Shown here: positions 32,582 to 41,568 of the stretch, one piece after another
How the letters are laid out: each line of letters starts with the position of its first letter
How positions within the stretch are numbered: position 1 is the stretch's first letter
Origin: a bacterium
GTDB taxonomy: Bacteria; Auribacterota; UBA3054
Assembly (NCBI GenBank): GCA_017650925.1
Contig: JAGCDY010000120.1
Span: 1-43,226, forward strand
Direction of reading: 5' to 3'
DNA length: 43,226 nucleotides
The notes under the pieces: generated by a model
What the model saw: only the letters and a program-made list of their open reading frames with translations
Told to the model about the DNA's origin: nothing
The model's database searches: none
Made by a program: the position numbers and the translations under genes

Positions 32582-34045
32582 TCAGGCTTCGATGTTAGTT
32601 AAGCTCTCGATGGCGTAGTCCACTCTCTTCAGGACTTTCTCTTTGCCAAGCGCGAAGAGCGTCTCGAACATTCCGGGACTGCAGGAGCGGCCGGTCACGG
32701 CGACCCTCAGGGGCTGCAAGACTTTCTTGGGAGAAAGCTCAGATTCCGCCATGAAAGCGTGGATGGCCTGGTCCAGGGATTCGACGGTGAAGTCGCTGCT
32801 TTCAAGCACGGGGCGCAGGGCGGTCAAGTTTTCCTTGACGCCTTCCTTTTTCAGGATCTTCCTGACGTCCGCTTCGTTGTAATCGATCTCGTCCTTCAAA
32901 AAGTAAGAGATCATGTCGACAGAATCGGTCAGCAAAACGAGGCGCGGCTGCAGGAGGCTCATGATGTAGTAGAGGGAACTCTTGTCCTGGTCTTCCTTGA
33001 CCAGACCGGCGCCGACGAGATAAGGCCAGCAGCGCTCGGTGAGATCTTCCACGGTGAGTTTCCTGATGTATTCGCCGTTCATCCAGTTCAGCTTCTCAAC
33101 GTGGAACTGGGCGCCGGCCTTGTTGATGTGCTCTAAGCTGAAGGCCTTGGTCATTTCGTCAACGGTCGCGATCTCCTGATCCTCGGAGTAAGCCCAGCCC
33201 AAAAGGGCCAGGAAGTTCACGAGGGCCTCGGGCAGATAGCCCTTTTCCTTGTACTGGAAGACCGAGACGTCGCCGTCTCTCTTGGAAAGTTTTCCTCCGC
33301 CGCCCGGCTTGAGAATTACAGGCAGGTGCGCGAAGATGGGGGGCTCCCAGCCGAAGGCGTTGTAAAGGCAGATGTGCTTCGGCGTCGAAGATATCCACTC
33401 GTCGCCGCGCATGACGTGCGTGATGCCCATAAGATGGTCGTCCACGATGTTGGCCAGATGGTAAGTGGGATATCCGTCCGCCTTCAGGATGATGAAGTCG
33501 GTCTGCTGGTCGTTCTGGTAGGTCACTTCGCCGCGGATGGCGTCGGTAAAGGAGGTCGTTCCTTCCTTCGGCATTTTGAAACGCACGGTCGGGACGCGGC
33601 CCTCCGCTTCGTATTTTTCGATCTGTTCTTTAGTCAGCCTTGAGCAGCGGCCGTCGTAGCCCTGGACGGAGAGGCCTTTCTCCTTGGCTTCCTCCCTTTG
33701 GGCCGCGAGCTCTTCCTCGCTGCAGTAGCATTTGTAGGCGTGACCTTTTGCCAAAAGCTCGTCGACGTATTTCTTGTAGATGTCAAGCCGCTCTGACTGA
33801 AAGTAGGGACCGCAGTCTCCGCCTTTCATGACGCCTTCGTTCCATTCGAGGCCGAGCCACTCGAGGCTTTTGGTTATGTCTTCGAGAGCCTCCGCCTGGA
33901 AGCGGGCTCTGTCGGTGTCTTCAATGCGCAGAAGAAAGTCTCCGCCTTCCTTGCGGGCGAAAAGATAATTGAAGAGCGCCGTGCGGGCGCCTCCAAGATG
34001 CAGCATGCCAGTTGGACTGGGCGCGAAACGCACTCTGGTTCTCAT
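32582..34045 (-). CDS. gltX: Glutamyl-tRNA synthetase
   Basis: This 487-residue class I synthetase charges tRNA-Glu. It opens with FAPSPTGMLHLGGARTAL, the HIGH-like signature, and carries KLSKRDGD as the KMSKS loop. A zinc-like CYCSEEE segment lies at about residue 108. The C-terminal anticodon-binding domain is complete. Whether it also charges tRNA-Gln, which would require GatCAB, cannot be decided from the window. It starts one base after argC. Its cognate tRNA-Glu is the last gene of this minus-strand region. Confidence 0.95.
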   Translation of the reverse strand: MRTRVRFAPSPTGMLHLGGARTALFNYLFARKEGGDFLLRIEDTDRARFQAEALEDITKSLEWLGLEWNEGVMKGGDCGPYFQSERLDIYKKYVDELLAKGHAYKCYCSEEELAAQREEAKEKGLSVQGYDGRCSRLTKEQIEKYEAEGRVPTVRFKMPKEGTTSFTDAIRGEVTYQNDQQTDFIILKADGYPTYHLANIVDDHLMGITHVMRGDEWISSTPKHICLYNAFGWEPPIFAHLPVILKPGGGGKLSKRDGDVSVFQYKEKGYLPEALVNFLALLGWAYSEDQEIATVDEMTKAFSLEHINKAGAQFHVEKLNWMNGEYIRKLTVEDLTERCWPYLVGAGLVKEDQDKSSLYYIMSLLQPRLVLLTDSVDMISYFLKDEIDYNEADVRKILKKEGVKENLTALRPVLESSDFTVESLDQAIHAFMAESELSPKKVLQPLRVAVTGRSCSPGMFETLFALGKEKVLKRVDYAIESLTNIEA

Positions 34046-34046
34046 T

Positions 34047-35069
34047 TCAGATAAGGCCTTCCGTTTCGGGGAAACCGAACATGATGTTAAAATTCTGCAG
34101 CGCGGCGCCGGAAGCGCCTTTCACCAGGTTGTCGAGAGCGGAGGTTATGATGATCCTGTCTTTCCCGGCGGTGAAGGACATGTCGCAGAAATTGCTGTTT
34201 ACGATGTGGCGGATCTCGACGGACGTTCCTTCCTTCCTCACGCGCATGAAGAATTCGTCCTTGTAGGCGTTTTCCCAGGAGGACTTGATGTCAAGTGGCG
34301 AGCGTCCGTCTTTTAATTTCACATAGATGGTGGAAAGGATGCCACGAATTATGGGCAGAAGATGGGGCGTGAAGACTACGTTCACGTCGCTTCCCGCGAA
34401 TTTCGAAAGCTCCTGGTCAATTTCGGGAGTGTGGCGGTGGCTGAACATGCCGTAGGCTTTGAAAGATTCGGCCGATTCGCAATAGTGGACCTGCGGAGTC
34501 AGCTTTTTGCCGGCGCCGCTGATGCCGCTCTTGGAATCGATTATGATGTCCTCTGGGCTGACGACGCCGTCCTTGAGGAGGGGAATGAGCGGGATGAGGG
34601 CGCTTGTCACGTAGCAGCCGGGGACGGCCACCACGGGGGCGTTCCTAATTTCGTCCCTGTACCATTCGCACAGCCCGTAGGCCGCCTTCTTCAGGTTTTC
34701 CTTGTCGCAGTGCTCGACCTTATACCATTTCTCGTAAACGGATGTGTCGCGCAGCCTGTAGTCGGCGGAAAAATCGATGACCCTGACGCCGCGCGCCAAA
34801 AATTCCTTGGCGATGGGAGCGGAGGCTCCGTGGGGCAGGGCCAAAAAGACCGCGTCCAGCTTCTGGGAGAGGAGGGAATCCACTCCCAGAACTGGCAGTT
34901 CGCATAAAGTTTTGAATTCCGGGAAAAGGTCCGGCATCGAGCAGTCTTCGGAGCTCGGCCCGTGGGCCAAGCCTGCGACCTCGACGCCATGGTGGCGCAA
35001 AAGCCTCAGCAACAGTTCCCGGCCGGTGTAGCCGGAGGCGCCGCAGACGGCGGCTCTAACTTTATTCAT
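34047..35069 (-). CDS. argC: N-acetyl-gamma-glutamyl-phosphate reductase
   Basis: This 340-residue NADPH-dependent enzyme catalyses the third step of arginine synthesis. It has the nucleotide-binding GASGYTGRELL (residues 10-20), the active-site cysteine Cys151 in VPGCYVTS, and the conserved FSHRHTPEI with a catalytic His. The protein is of the usual length. No other arginine gene is adjacent, so the pathway is dispersed. A TATAAT box lies 19 bases upstream, inside the end of the HU gene region, so argC may have its own promoter or be read through from the HU gene. Confidence 0.93.
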   Translation of the reverse strand: MNKVRAAVCGASGYTGRELLLRLLRHHGVEVAGLAHGPSSEDCSMPDLFPEFKTLCELPVLGVDSLLSQKLDAVFLALPHGASAPIAKEFLARGVRVIDFSADYRLRDTSVYEKWYKVEHCDKENLKKAAYGLCEWYRDEIRNAPVVAVPGCYVTSALIPLIPLLKDGVVSPEDIIIDSKSGISGAGKKLTPQVHYCESAESFKAYGMFSHRHTPEIDQELSKFAGSDVNVVFTPHLLPIIRGILSTIYVKLKDGRSPLDIKSSWENAYKDEFFMRVRKEGTSVEIRHIVNSNFCDMSFTAGKDRIIITSALDNLVKGASGAALQNFNIMFGFPETEGLI

Positions 35070-35088
35070 TTATTGAACCGAAGCGGTG

Positions 35089-35094
35089 ATTATA
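35089..35094 (-). promoter_or_regulatory. Possible -10 box before argC
   Basis: TATAAT on the minus strand lies 19 bases before the argC start and next to the HU stop codon. A good -35 at 17 bases is not seen. The leader would be about 13 bases and lacks a Shine-Dalgarno sequence. Confidence 0.35.
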
Positions 35095-35096
35095 TA

Positions 35097-35387
35097 TTAC
35101 TTCTTGACCTGCTTTTTCAAAATGACGCTGGCTTTGAAGACGGCGACTTTGGAGGCAGGGATCTGTATGGCTTTCTGGGGGGAGTTGGGGTTGCGGCCGA
35201 CCCTGGGACGTCTCTCTTTGACGGAGAAAACGCCGAAGCGGCGCAGTTCAAGGCGGTTGCCTTCTTCCAGATAGTCGCAAATGGAGTCGAAAGTCTGCTG
35301 GATGACAGCTCTGACGACGTCTTTGGGCTGGTTGGTCTTCTCTGACACTTTCGCGATCAGGTTTTCTTTTGTGATGGTGTTTTTCAT
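35097..35387 (-). CDS. HU/IHF-family DNA-binding protein
   Basis: This 96-residue protein has the HU/IHF fold: an N-terminal helical pair (ITKENLIAKVSEKTNQPKDVV), the LRRFGVFSVKERRPRVGRNP arm with the proline-bearing GRNPNSPQ segment at its tip, and a closing helix. These proteins dimerise and bend DNA as chromosome architecture proteins. The arm tip resembles IHF or HU; the subtype cannot be told from this sequence alone. An AAGGAG site precedes the start. It has the best-matching promoter in the window, with a leader of about 77 bases, so expression is likely high. Confidence 0.92.
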   Translation of the reverse strand: MKNTITKENLIAKVSEKTNQPKDVVRAVIQQTFDSICDYLEEGNRLELRRFGVFSVKERRPRVGRNPNSPQKAIQIPASKVAVFKASVILKKQVKK

Positions 35388-35470
35388 TTTGATCTCCTTA
35401 GATCCCTTTGGATTGGTAAAACTATTTTTATTTGTAAAACAATGAATTATGGTTTCTCATTTAGTAAGTG

Positions 35471-35499
35471 ATTTTATCTAAAAGGGCCCAGTATGTCAA
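35471..35499 (-). promoter_or_regulatory. Promoter of the HU-type gene
   Basis: On the minus strand, TTGACA (35494-35499) and TAAAAT (35471-35476) are separated by 17 bases. The predicted start near 35464 gives a leader of about 77 bases with an AAGGAG site at its end. Confidence 0.75.
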
Positions 35500-35506
35500 C
35501 GCCAGA

Positions 35507-35538
35507 CGGCCTTAGGCCGGAGCCGGAGCCAGGCTGGC
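35507..35538. promoter_or_regulatory. GC-rich inverted repeats between divergent promoters
   Basis: Two short palindromes lie side by side: CGGCC-TTA-GGCCG (35507-35519) and GCCAG-G-CTGGC (35528-35538). A further GCCAG half-site is at 35501-35505. They fall between the HU promoter and the -10 of the TPR gene, where an operator would be expected. Protein binding is inference. Confidence 0.4.
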
Positions 35539-35546
35539 GGCCTTTA

Positions 35547-35555
35547 TGCTAAAAT
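35547..35555 (+). promoter_or_regulatory. Extended -10 promoter of the TPR gene
   Basis: TGCTAAAAT ends six bases before the ATG at 35562. The -35 region is occupied by a GC-rich palindrome and has no good match. A leaderless mRNA is predicted. Confidence 0.5.
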
Positions 35556-35561
35556 ATTGTC

Positions 35562-37109
35562 ATGCGTAAATATCTTCTCCTCTTATTGTCATTTTCCGCC
35601 CTCTTAGCGAGCGCGAAGCCGAAGCTGCCCGAGGAGCTTTCCGAAAACGTCTACTCCAATGTTCGGGAATGTTTGGAGTACGCCCTCGTCAACGAGGATG
35701 CCAAGATCTACGTCGAGGCCGTCAGGGGCTACACCGGAGCCATGGCGAATCTTTCAATCCTGGCCGCGGCCCTTGCCAAGCAGAAAGAAAAGACGACCGA
35801 CGACAGGGAGAAGCTCGTGAAGCTCAACAAGCTCCTGACTTCCTGGCGGCTCAAACTCGAGGAGCTAGAGGCGCCGGCCCAGCTCGAGGCTTACGAGACC
35901 TTGAAAAGCGACTACAACTACCGGTTGCTTTACCTGAAAGAAGCTCTCAAAACGCGCTCTCCGCTCGTCATTCAGACGAATTTCTACAACTGCTTCTCGG
36001 CCTACGGAAGAACTTTGCGGCAGGGGGAGAAAGTCAGATTGGAACACAAGGAGCCGGAAAGCATAGACCCCTACTGGCAGAAGACCGGAGAGAGACTCTC
36101 GGAAATCATGACCGAACAGGCCGGGGCATACGCCTTTTTCGATGAGAATGCGGTCCGAACCGTTGGGTACCTCTCCTCCGGTACCAATCTTCAGGATCTG
36201 GTCCAGCTGACGGTCGACTGCCTCGCCGGCAAGGCGGCGGTCGATCGCTTTGCGCTGGACAAATGCTATGCGCTGCTCCTCGATGAGCTGCCTTTGAGCT
36301 ATACCTACTGGGAAGCCTGGGGAGACCTGAGGCTCAGGATGGGGGACACCAACGGCGCTCTGAGAGTCTGGAAAAAGGGCCTGAAGCGTTTCCAGAAGGA
36401 TTTCGACTTCCGGTATCTTCTGGCCTATTATTCCCCCGGAACGGAAGAGGGCTGCAAAGAGGCCGTGGAATACCTTAAGGACTGCCTGGAAATGACGGGC
36501 GGCAGCGCCGCCAGCCGGATATCACTGATGATGGCGAGGCGCTATCTTGCGCTCGGCAGCTACGGCGAAGCCTACGCCTCCGCCCAGGACGCCGCGAAGC
36601 TTGCCCGCCTCAGCCGGTCTCCGACTTCCGACAACGAGTACCGAGAGGCGAGGCTTTTCGCCGCGAGGCTCGCGCTGCGCTACGAATTGCTCGACGCGGC
36701 CCTGGAGAACCTGGAGAAGCTGACGATAAACGACATCTACGACGCCGAGATCGCCGAGGAAATGGCCAAGGTCAGGTACGCCATGTTCATGAAGAACCCC
36801 GCCAGCAAGGAACTTTTGCAGGACGCCCTGAAAGCCTTCGACAAGCTGTCCTCGTTCCGGCCTTCGCAAAAGGGCATCGCGGCCGCCAAGGCGGTCATGA
36901 ACTATCAGGCCGGAAACATGGCGGAAGCGAGGAAGCAGGCCATGAAGGAGCTCTCCGTTTCGCCGAGCGACGCCTCGTCGCTGACGGTCCTGGGCTACGT
37001 TTTCCTCAGCGAGGGAAAGAAAGGCGAGGCGAAGGCCAGTTTCGAGGCGGCCCTGAGATCCGACCCCGAGTATCAGAAAGCCAAAGAGGGACTCGAGCTC
37101 TCTAGGTAG
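35562..37109 (+). CDS. Exported TPR-repeat protein
   Basis: This 515-residue protein has a signal peptide (about residues 1-18, ending ASA-KP). The rest is alpha-helical with TPR-like repeats, clearest at about 235-330 and at the C-terminus, where AEARKQAMKELSVSPSDASS, LTVLGYVFLSEGKKGEAKAS and FEAALRSDPEYQKAKEGLEL form two typical units. Such proteins act as scaffolds in the periplasm or outer membrane. No enzyme domain is seen. The gene has no Shine-Dalgarno sequence and is predicted to be leaderless. It is followed by purS after 50 bases. Its partner is unknown. Confidence 0.75.
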   Translation: MRKYLLLLLSFSALLASAKPKLPEELSENVYSNVRECLEYALVNEDAKIYVEAVRGYTGAMANLSILAAALAKQKEKTTDDREKLVKLNKLLTSWRLKLEELEAPAQLEAYETLKSDYNYRLLYLKEALKTRSPLVIQTNFYNCFSAYGRTLRQGEKVRLEHKEPESIDPYWQKTGERLSEIMTEQAGAYAFFDENAVRTVGYLSSGTNLQDLVQLTVDCLAGKAAVDRFALDKCYALLLDELPLSYTYWEAWGDLRLRMGDTNGALRVWKKGLKRFQKDFDFRYLLAYYSPGTEEGCKEAVEYLKDCLEMTGGSAASRISLMMARRYLALGSYGEAYASAQDAAKLARLSRSPTSDNEYREARLFAARLALRYELLDAALENLEKLTINDIYDAEIAEEMAKVRYAMFMKNPASKELLQDALKAFDKLSSFRPSQKGIAAAKAVMNYQAGNMAEARKQAMKELSVSPSDASSLTVLGYVFLSEGKKGEAKASFEAALRSDPEYQKAKEGLELSR

Positions 37110-37119
37110 AGGTCATTTT

Positions 37120-37128
37120 TGCTATCAT
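37120..37128 (+). promoter_or_regulatory. Extended -10 promoter of purSQL
   Basis: TGCTATCAT lies 31 bases before the purS start and just after the TPR gene stop. No good -35 is seen. The leader is A-rich, about 25 bases, and has no Shine-Dalgarno sequence. I see no purine riboswitch in this short space. Confidence 0.45.
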
Positions 37129-37159
37129 TAAAGCCATTAACCATCAAAAATATAAAATC

Positions 37160-37402
37160 ATGAAAGCCAAGATCTACGTAACGCTTAAGCAGAGCGTTCT
37201 CGACCCGCAGGGAAAAACTGTGCAGAGAGCGCTGGAACAGATGAATTACAAGAACGTCGACTCCGTGCGCATCGGGCGCTTTTTGGAAGTGGAATTGAAC
37301 TGTGACGACGAGGCCAAGGCCGCCGCCCAGATAGAAGAGATGAGCAAGAAGCTCTTTGTCAACCCGAATATCGAGCAGTTCCGCTACGAACTGGAGAAAT
37401 AA
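37160..37402 (+). CDS. purS: FGAM synthase subunit PurS
   Basis: This 80-residue protein matches PurS throughout: [24 protein letters not shown] at the start (cut here to its key VLDPQGK core), a middle strand with [14 protein letters not shown], and the late helix ending [11 protein letters not shown]. PurS bridges PurQ and small PurL in the formylglycinamidine ribonucleotide synthase complex of purine synthesis. It starts the purS-purQ-purL unit and is separated by five bases from purQ. The separate PurS subunit is typical of Gram-positive and several other phyla and absent from gamma-proteobacteria. Confidence 0.93.
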   Translation: MKAKIYVTLKQSVLDPQGKTVQRALEQMNYKNVDSVRIGRFLEVELNCDDEAKAAAQIEEMSKKLFVNPNIEQFRYELEK

Positions 37403-37407
37403 GCCTT

Positions 37408-38115
37408 ATGAAAATCGGAATAGTAGTTTTCCCGGGCTCCAACTGCGACTATGACTGCCTGACGTCCTTTTCCCGTCTCGCCAAGGAGAACGGGCTCACG
37501 GCCGAGGTAGGCTACGTCTGGCACAAGGAGAGCAATCCCGGAACTTTCGACGCCTACGTCCTGCCGGGCGGCTTTTCGTACGGCGACTACCTCCGCTGCG
37601 GCGCCATCGCCCGTTTCTCTCCCATCATGGAGGAAGTGACAGCCCACGCGAAGAAAGGCCGTCCCGTCATCGGCATCTGCAACGGTTTCCAGATCCTCTG
37701 CGAGTCTGGCTTGCTGCCGGGCGCCCTGTACATGAACCGCGACCTGAACTTCATCTGCGAGCACGTCTATCTGCGCACCGAGCGCAACGACACGATCTTC
37801 ACCAGCCTCTGCAAGAGCAAGGAAGTCCTCAATATCCCCATCGCCCACGGCGAAGGCAACTATTACGCCGACGACGAAACGCTGAAAAAGCTCGAGGACG
37901 AGGATCTGGTGGCTTTCCGCTACTGCACCGGCGACGGGCTTGTGACTCCGGAAGTGAACCCCAACGGCTCCCGCAACAACATCGCCGGCATCTTCAACAA
38001 GGAGCGCACAATCCTCGGCATGATGCCGCACCCCGAACGCGCCGCGGAGCCCGGTCTGGGCAGCTCCGACGGGCAGAAGATCATCGTCAGTCTCTTAAAG
38101 AACATCGCGAAGTAA
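37408..38115 (+). CDS. purQ: FGAM synthase glutaminase subunit PurQ
   Basis: This 235-residue class I glutamine amidotransferase releases ammonia from glutamine for PurL. The nucleophile is Cys91 in GICNGFQIL, the oxyanion region is [12 protein letters not shown], and MPHPERA near the end holds the catalytic His and Glu. The N-terminus ([13 protein letters not shown]) is typical. It is a stand-alone subunit, consistent with the presence of PurS and a small PurL. The gene lies five bases after purS and 13 bases before purL. Confidence 0.95.
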   Translation: MKIGIVVFPGSNCDYDCLTSFSRLAKENGLTAEVGYVWHKESNPGTFDAYVLPGGFSYGDYLRCGAIARFSPIMEEVTAHAKKGRPVIGICNGFQILCESGLLPGALYMNRDLNFICEHVYLRTERNDTIFTSLCKSKEVLNIPIAHGEGNYYADDETLKKLEDEDLVAFRYCTGDGLVTPEVNPNGSRNNIAGIFNKERTILGMMPHPERAAEPGLGSSDGQKIIVSLLKNIAK

Positions 38116-38128
38116 GAAGGAAAAATAT

Positions 38129-40423
38129 ATGGTTGAATCTTTACCGAAAGATCCTTTGATCACGCCGGAACTGATAGCCGACCACGGCATCACCCCGGAT
38201 GAGTACGAACGTTTGAAAGGCATCTTGAAAAGGGAGCCGACTTATACGGAACTCGGCATCTTCTCCGTGATGTGGTCCGAGCACTGCTCCTACAAGAACA
38301 GCCGCAAGCAACTTAAGAATTTCCCGACCGAAGGGCTGCAGGTCCTGATCAAGGCCGGCGAGGAGAACGCGGGCGTCATCGACGTGGGCGACGGCTGGGC
38401 CGTGGCCTTCAAGGTCGAAAGCCACAACCACCCCTCCGCGGTCGAGCCCTTCCAGGGCGCCGCGACCGGCGTCGGCGGGATCTTAAGAGACATCTTCACG
38501 ATGGGAGCCCGTCCGGTCATCAACATGAACTCGCTGAGGTTCGGGCGCCCGAATTCCGGGCAGGTCCAGCAGCTCGTCGACGGCGTGGTGGGCGGCATCG
38601 CGCATTACGGCAACTGCATGGGCATTCCGACAATCGGCGGCGACGTCTACTACGACGAGACCTACGAGACCAACTGCTTAGTCAACGCCTTCAGCCTCGG
38701 CATCATGAAGATCGACGAGATCCAGCGCGGCGAGGCGACCGGCGTCGGCAACCCCGTCTTCTACGTGGGCGCCGCTACAGGCAAAGACGGCATCCACGGC
38801 GCGACTTTCGCCTCCACCGAACTGACTGAGGAATCGGAAGCGAAGCGCTCCTCCGTCCAGGTCGGCGACCCGTTCATGGAAAAACTTTTGCTGGAAGCCT
38901 GCCTCGAGCTCTTCCAGACCGACCACATCGTAGGCATCCAGGACATGGGCGCCGCCGGTCTTACCTGTTCGACCTGCGAGACCGCCAGCCGAGGCGGCAG
39001 CGGCGTCGAGATCGACGTGGCGCTCGTTCCGCAGCGCGAAGCGAACATGACGCCGTATGAGATCCTGCTTTCCGAAAGCCAGGAGCGCATGCTCGTCATC
39101 GTCAAAAAGGGCAGGGAAGAGGCCGTGCACAAGATCTTCGAGAAATGGGACCTGCACGTCGTCGAAATCGGGCATGTCACCGACGACGGTTTGATGCGCG
39201 TCAAATACAACGGCAAAGTGGTGGCCGAGATCCCGGCCCGCGAGATCGCCGACGACGCGCCCCTCTACGATCCTTCCGCCAGCAAGCCGAAATATCTGAA
39301 GGCCGTGTCCGCCTGGCAGCTTTCCGAACTGCCGCAGCCCGGCAGCGACATGACCAACATTCTGATGAAGCTTCTGTCCGAACCGACGATCGGCAGCAAA
39401 AAGGACATCTACCGCCGCTACGACCACATGGTCAGGACCGGCACGGTCGTTCTTCCCGGCTCCGACGCCGCGGTCTTCTGGATGAGGGAAGCCGACAAGT
39501 ATCTTTCCCTGGCCGCCGACTGCAACGGCCGCTACTGCTACCTCGACCCAGTCATGGGTTCCAGGATCGCGGTGGCCGAGAGCGCCAGGAACATCGTCTG
39601 CTCCGGCGGCCGTCCGCTGGCCCTGACGGACTGCCTGAATTTCGGCAATCCCACGAAGCCCGAGATCTTCTGGCAGTTCAAGGCCTGCGTGCAAGGGCTG
39701 AAAGAAGGCTGCGAGGCCTTCAACACCCCGGTCACCGGAGGCAACGTCAGCTTCTACAACGAGAATCCCGAAGGCGCCATCGATCCGACTCCTTTGGTCG
39801 TCATGGTCGGCCAGATCGATAAGAAGGAACATATCACCACCCAGTGGTTCAAGAAGGAAGGTGACGCTGTCTGCCTGCTCGACGGACTTCAGGACGATTC
39901 GCTGGCCGGCATTGGCGGCAGCGAATATCTGAGAAGGATCCACGACCTCAAGACGGGCAATCCTCCCTGTATGGACCTCAAGAAAGAGAAGGCTCTGCAG
40001 GACGCGCTTCTGAAAGCCATCACCTCCGGCCTCATCAGATCCGCCCACGACGTCTCGGAAGGCGGCCTGGCGGTCTGCGCCGCGGAATGCTGCTTCACAG
40101 CCCCCATGGAAGTGGAGAGCGAAGCCGTCAAACTTGGCGCCAAGCTCGACTTCACGTCGGTGGGCAGCCGTACCCCGAGGCCCGACGCCCTGCTCTTCGG
40201 CGAGCAGCAGTCGAGAGTCATCGTCTCTCTGGCGCCTGAAAACGTGACGGCCCTGGAGGAGATCGCCAAGGAATTCGGCGTGAAATGCGATCTCCTTGGA
40301 ACGGTGACCGGCGAAGAGCTCGAAATAACCCTGAACCAGGGAACGCTCATCAAGGCCAAGGTCGACGATCTCAAGAAAGCCTGGCGCGACGCTTATAAAA
40401 ACGCCGCCGGCCTTTCCGAGTGA
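38129..40423 (+). CDS. purL: FGAM synthase large subunit PurL (small form)
   Basis: This 764-residue enzyme converts formylglycinamide ribonucleotide to its amidine with ATP and ammonia, the fourth step of purine synthesis. It is the short type that lacks the PurS-like and glutaminase domains of the 1,300-residue enzyme. Landmarks are [13 protein letters not shown], the ATP and metal site [28 protein letters not shown], and a second repeat with [12 protein letters not shown]. An AGAAGGA site precedes the ATG. The high GC of this gene produces long open frames on the opposite strand, which are not genes. Confidence 0.96.
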   Translation: MVESLPKDPLITPELIADHGITPDEYERLKGILKREPTYTELGIFSVMWSEHCSYKNSRKQLKNFPTEGLQVLIKAGEENAGVIDVGDGWAVAFKVESHNHPSAVEPFQGAATGVGGILRDIFTMGARPVINMNSLRFGRPNSGQVQQLVDGVVGGIAHYGNCMGIPTIGGDVYYDETYETNCLVNAFSLGIMKIDEIQRGEATGVGNPVFYVGAATGKDGIHGATFASTELTEESEAKRSSVQVGDPFMEKLLLEACLELFQTDHIVGIQDMGAAGLTCSTCETASRGGSGVEIDVALVPQREANMTPYEILLSESQERMLVIVKKGREEAVHKIFEKWDLHVVEIGHVTDDGLMRVKYNGKVVAEIPAREIADDAPLYDPSASKPKYLKAVSAWQLSELPQPGSDMTNILMKLLSEPTIGSKKDIYRRYDHMVRTGTVVLPGSDAAVFWMREADKYLSLAADCNGRYCYLDPVMGSRIAVAESARNIVCSGGRPLALTDCLNFGNPTKPEIFWQFKACVQGLKEGCEAFNTPVTGGNVSFYNENPEGAIDPTPLVVMVGQIDKKEHITTQWFKKEGDAVCLLDGLQDDSLAGIGGSEYLRRIHDLKTGNPPCMDLKKEKALQDALLKAITSGLIRSAHDVSEGGLAVCAAECCFTAPMEVESEAVKLGAKLDFTSVGSRTPRPDALLFGEQQSRVIVSLAPENVTALEEIAKEFGVKCDLLGTVTGEELEITLNQGTLIKAKVDDLKKAWRDAYKNAAGLSE

Positions 40424-40432
40424 AAGCCCTCC

Positions 40433-40461
40433 TTGACTTGAAGGGAGCCGTCTAGTATAAT
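40433..40461 (+). promoter_or_regulatory. Promoter of the coiled-coil protein gene
   Basis: TTGACT (40433-40438) and TATAAT (40456-40461) are separated by 17 bases, a near-consensus promoter. An imperfect inverted repeat (CCCTCCTT...AAGGGAG, 40427-40447) overlaps the -35 box and may be an operator or a weak purL terminator. The leader is about 55 bases and ends with a GGAG site. Confidence 0.7.
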
Positions 40462-40522
40462 CTATACGATAATTCTCAAACTGCGAAATAATAATAAATA
40501 TCCATAACAATCGGAGCAAGAA

Positions 40523-41344
40523 ATGAAAGTAGTAGCAACTTTAGTGGCGATCATCGCGATCCTGGCCGCTGCCTTTTTCGGCTACAAGTGGTTCCAGACC
40601 CAGGATGAACTGAAGAACACCCAGGCCAAGCTGACCAAGTGCCAGCAGGAAGTGACCGAAGCCAAGGCTGCCAAGGAAGCCGCCGAACAGCAGTTCGCTG
40701 ATATTCAGGCCAAGCTGACGGCTTTGGAGACCGCCAAGAAAGAAGTCGAAGAGAAACTGGCTGCCCTGAACGCCAAGTACGAAGAGCTAACCGCTAACCT
40801 CGGTTCCGAAGAAGGCGGCGAAGACGCCCTCAACGCTCTCCAGACGACTATCAGCGACCTCAAGGCCGAAGTCGAGAAGAAGGACGGCGAACTGAAGGAA
40901 GCCCAGGAAGCCGCTGAATCTTTGAAAGCCACGATCGAAGCCAACGAGAAAACGATCGACGGCTTGAAGAAAGACGTGACGGCCGCCAAGGACGCTCAGG
41001 AAGCCGCTGAAAAGCAGGCCAACAGCTTCAAGATGAACCTGCTTGAGCACGGCCTCTCCCTCGAGGAAGAACCGGTCTTCGCCGGTGAGATCCTTGAGAT
41101 CAACCCTGCCGGTCCCGACTATCCCGCCTCTTACATTCTCTCCGTCGGCAAGGGCGCCGGACTGCCCGTCGGACAGGAACTGAAAGTGACCCGCGGCACC
41201 ACCTACATCGGCACTTTGAAAGTCGTGCGCATCTATGACGACCAGGACAACCTCTGCGGCGCCGAGACCAAAGAGCTCGTCTCCGGCCAGTTCCCGCAGA
41301 AAGGCGACAAGGTCAACAACGAGGTCGGCCTCAAGAACGACTGA
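40523..41344 (+). CDS. Membrane-anchored coiled-coil protein
   Basis: This 273-residue protein has one N-terminal membrane helix (about residues 3-21), then a long Ala/Glu/Lys-rich coiled coil (about 25-170). The last 85 residues form a small strand-rich domain containing SYILSVGKGAGLPVGQEL and TRGTTYIGTLKVVRI, similar in pattern to the small beta domains seen at the ends of some flagellar-T-like and envelope proteins. It could link the inner membrane to the cell wall or to another protein. It has a near-consensus promoter, so it may be abundant. The stop codon overlaps the start of the 54-residue lipoprotein gene. Function is unknown. Confidence 0.7.
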   Translation: MKVVATLVAIIAILAAAFFGYKWFQTQDELKNTQAKLTKCQQEVTEAKAAKEAAEQQFADIQAKLTALETAKKEVEEKLAALNAKYEELTANLGSEEGGEDALNALQTTISDLKAEVEKKDGELKEAQEAAESLKATIEANEKTIDGLKKDVTAAKDAQEAAEKQANSFKMNLLEHGLSLEEEPVFAGEILEINPAGPDYPASYILSVGKGAGLPVGQELKVTRGTTYIGTLKVVRIYDDQDNLCGAETKELVSGQFPQKGDKVNNEVGLKND

Positions 41345-41508
41345 TGCCAAGGGCTTTACTCGTCCTTTTGCTGACGGCCCTGACAGTCCTTGTTTCCGGG
41401 TGTGAGGCGCTCGACTACCGCAACGCGGAAGACGACAGCGCGATCCCCTGGAACCAACCCAGGCCGGAAGAAAAGGAACTTGACCTGAACCCCACCTTCA
41501 ACTGGTGA
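41344..41508 (+). CDS. Small lipoprotein of 54 residues
   Basis: The reading frame from ATG 41344 gives a 54-residue protein with a hydrophobic signal and the lipobox VSGC (Cys20). The mature part is only about 35 residues and carries the segment AEDDSAIPWNQPRPEE. Its start overlaps the upstream stop (TGATG), so it is coupled to the coiled-coil gene. A strong terminator follows directly. The lipobox, coupling and terminator make it a credible gene despite its length. I suspect it belongs to a small lipoprotein type with a PIPWN-like motif, but cannot prove that. It may partner the coiled-coil protein. Confidence 0.7.
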   Translation: MPRALLVLLLTALTVLVSGCEALDYRNAEDDSAIPWNQPRPEEKELDLNPTFNW

Positions 41509-41510
41509 AA

Positions 41511-41540
41511 AAAGGAGCGGTGAAAAGCCGCTCCTTTTTT
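41511..41540 (+). terminator. Rho-independent terminator after the small lipoprotein
   Basis: GGAGCGG and CCGCTCC form a 7-bp stem around TGAAAAG, followed by six T. Preceding A residues can extend the stem. It separates the coiled-coil/lipoprotein pair from ftsK. Confidence 0.9.
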
Positions 41541-41552
41541 ATATGTATTTTT

Positions 41553-41561
41553 TGCTAAAAT
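41553..41561 (+). promoter_or_regulatory. Extended -10 promoter of ftsK
   Basis: TGCTAAAAT ends seven bases before the ATG at 41569. No Shine-Dalgarno sequence fits in the gap. The element is the same nonamer as before the TPR gene at 35547. Confidence 0.55.
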
Positions 41562-41568
41562 ATCTAGT

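Noticed and set aside
37110-37159. Purine riboswitch before purS
   Set aside because: The gap is only 50 bases and holds a -10 box and an A-rich leader, too short for a purine aptamer with an expression platform.
38678-40519. A 613-codon open frame on the minus strand opposite purL
   Set aside because: It lies entirely antisense to a confident purL gene, has no recognisable domain and reflects the high GC content at third codon positions, which removes stop codons on the other strand.
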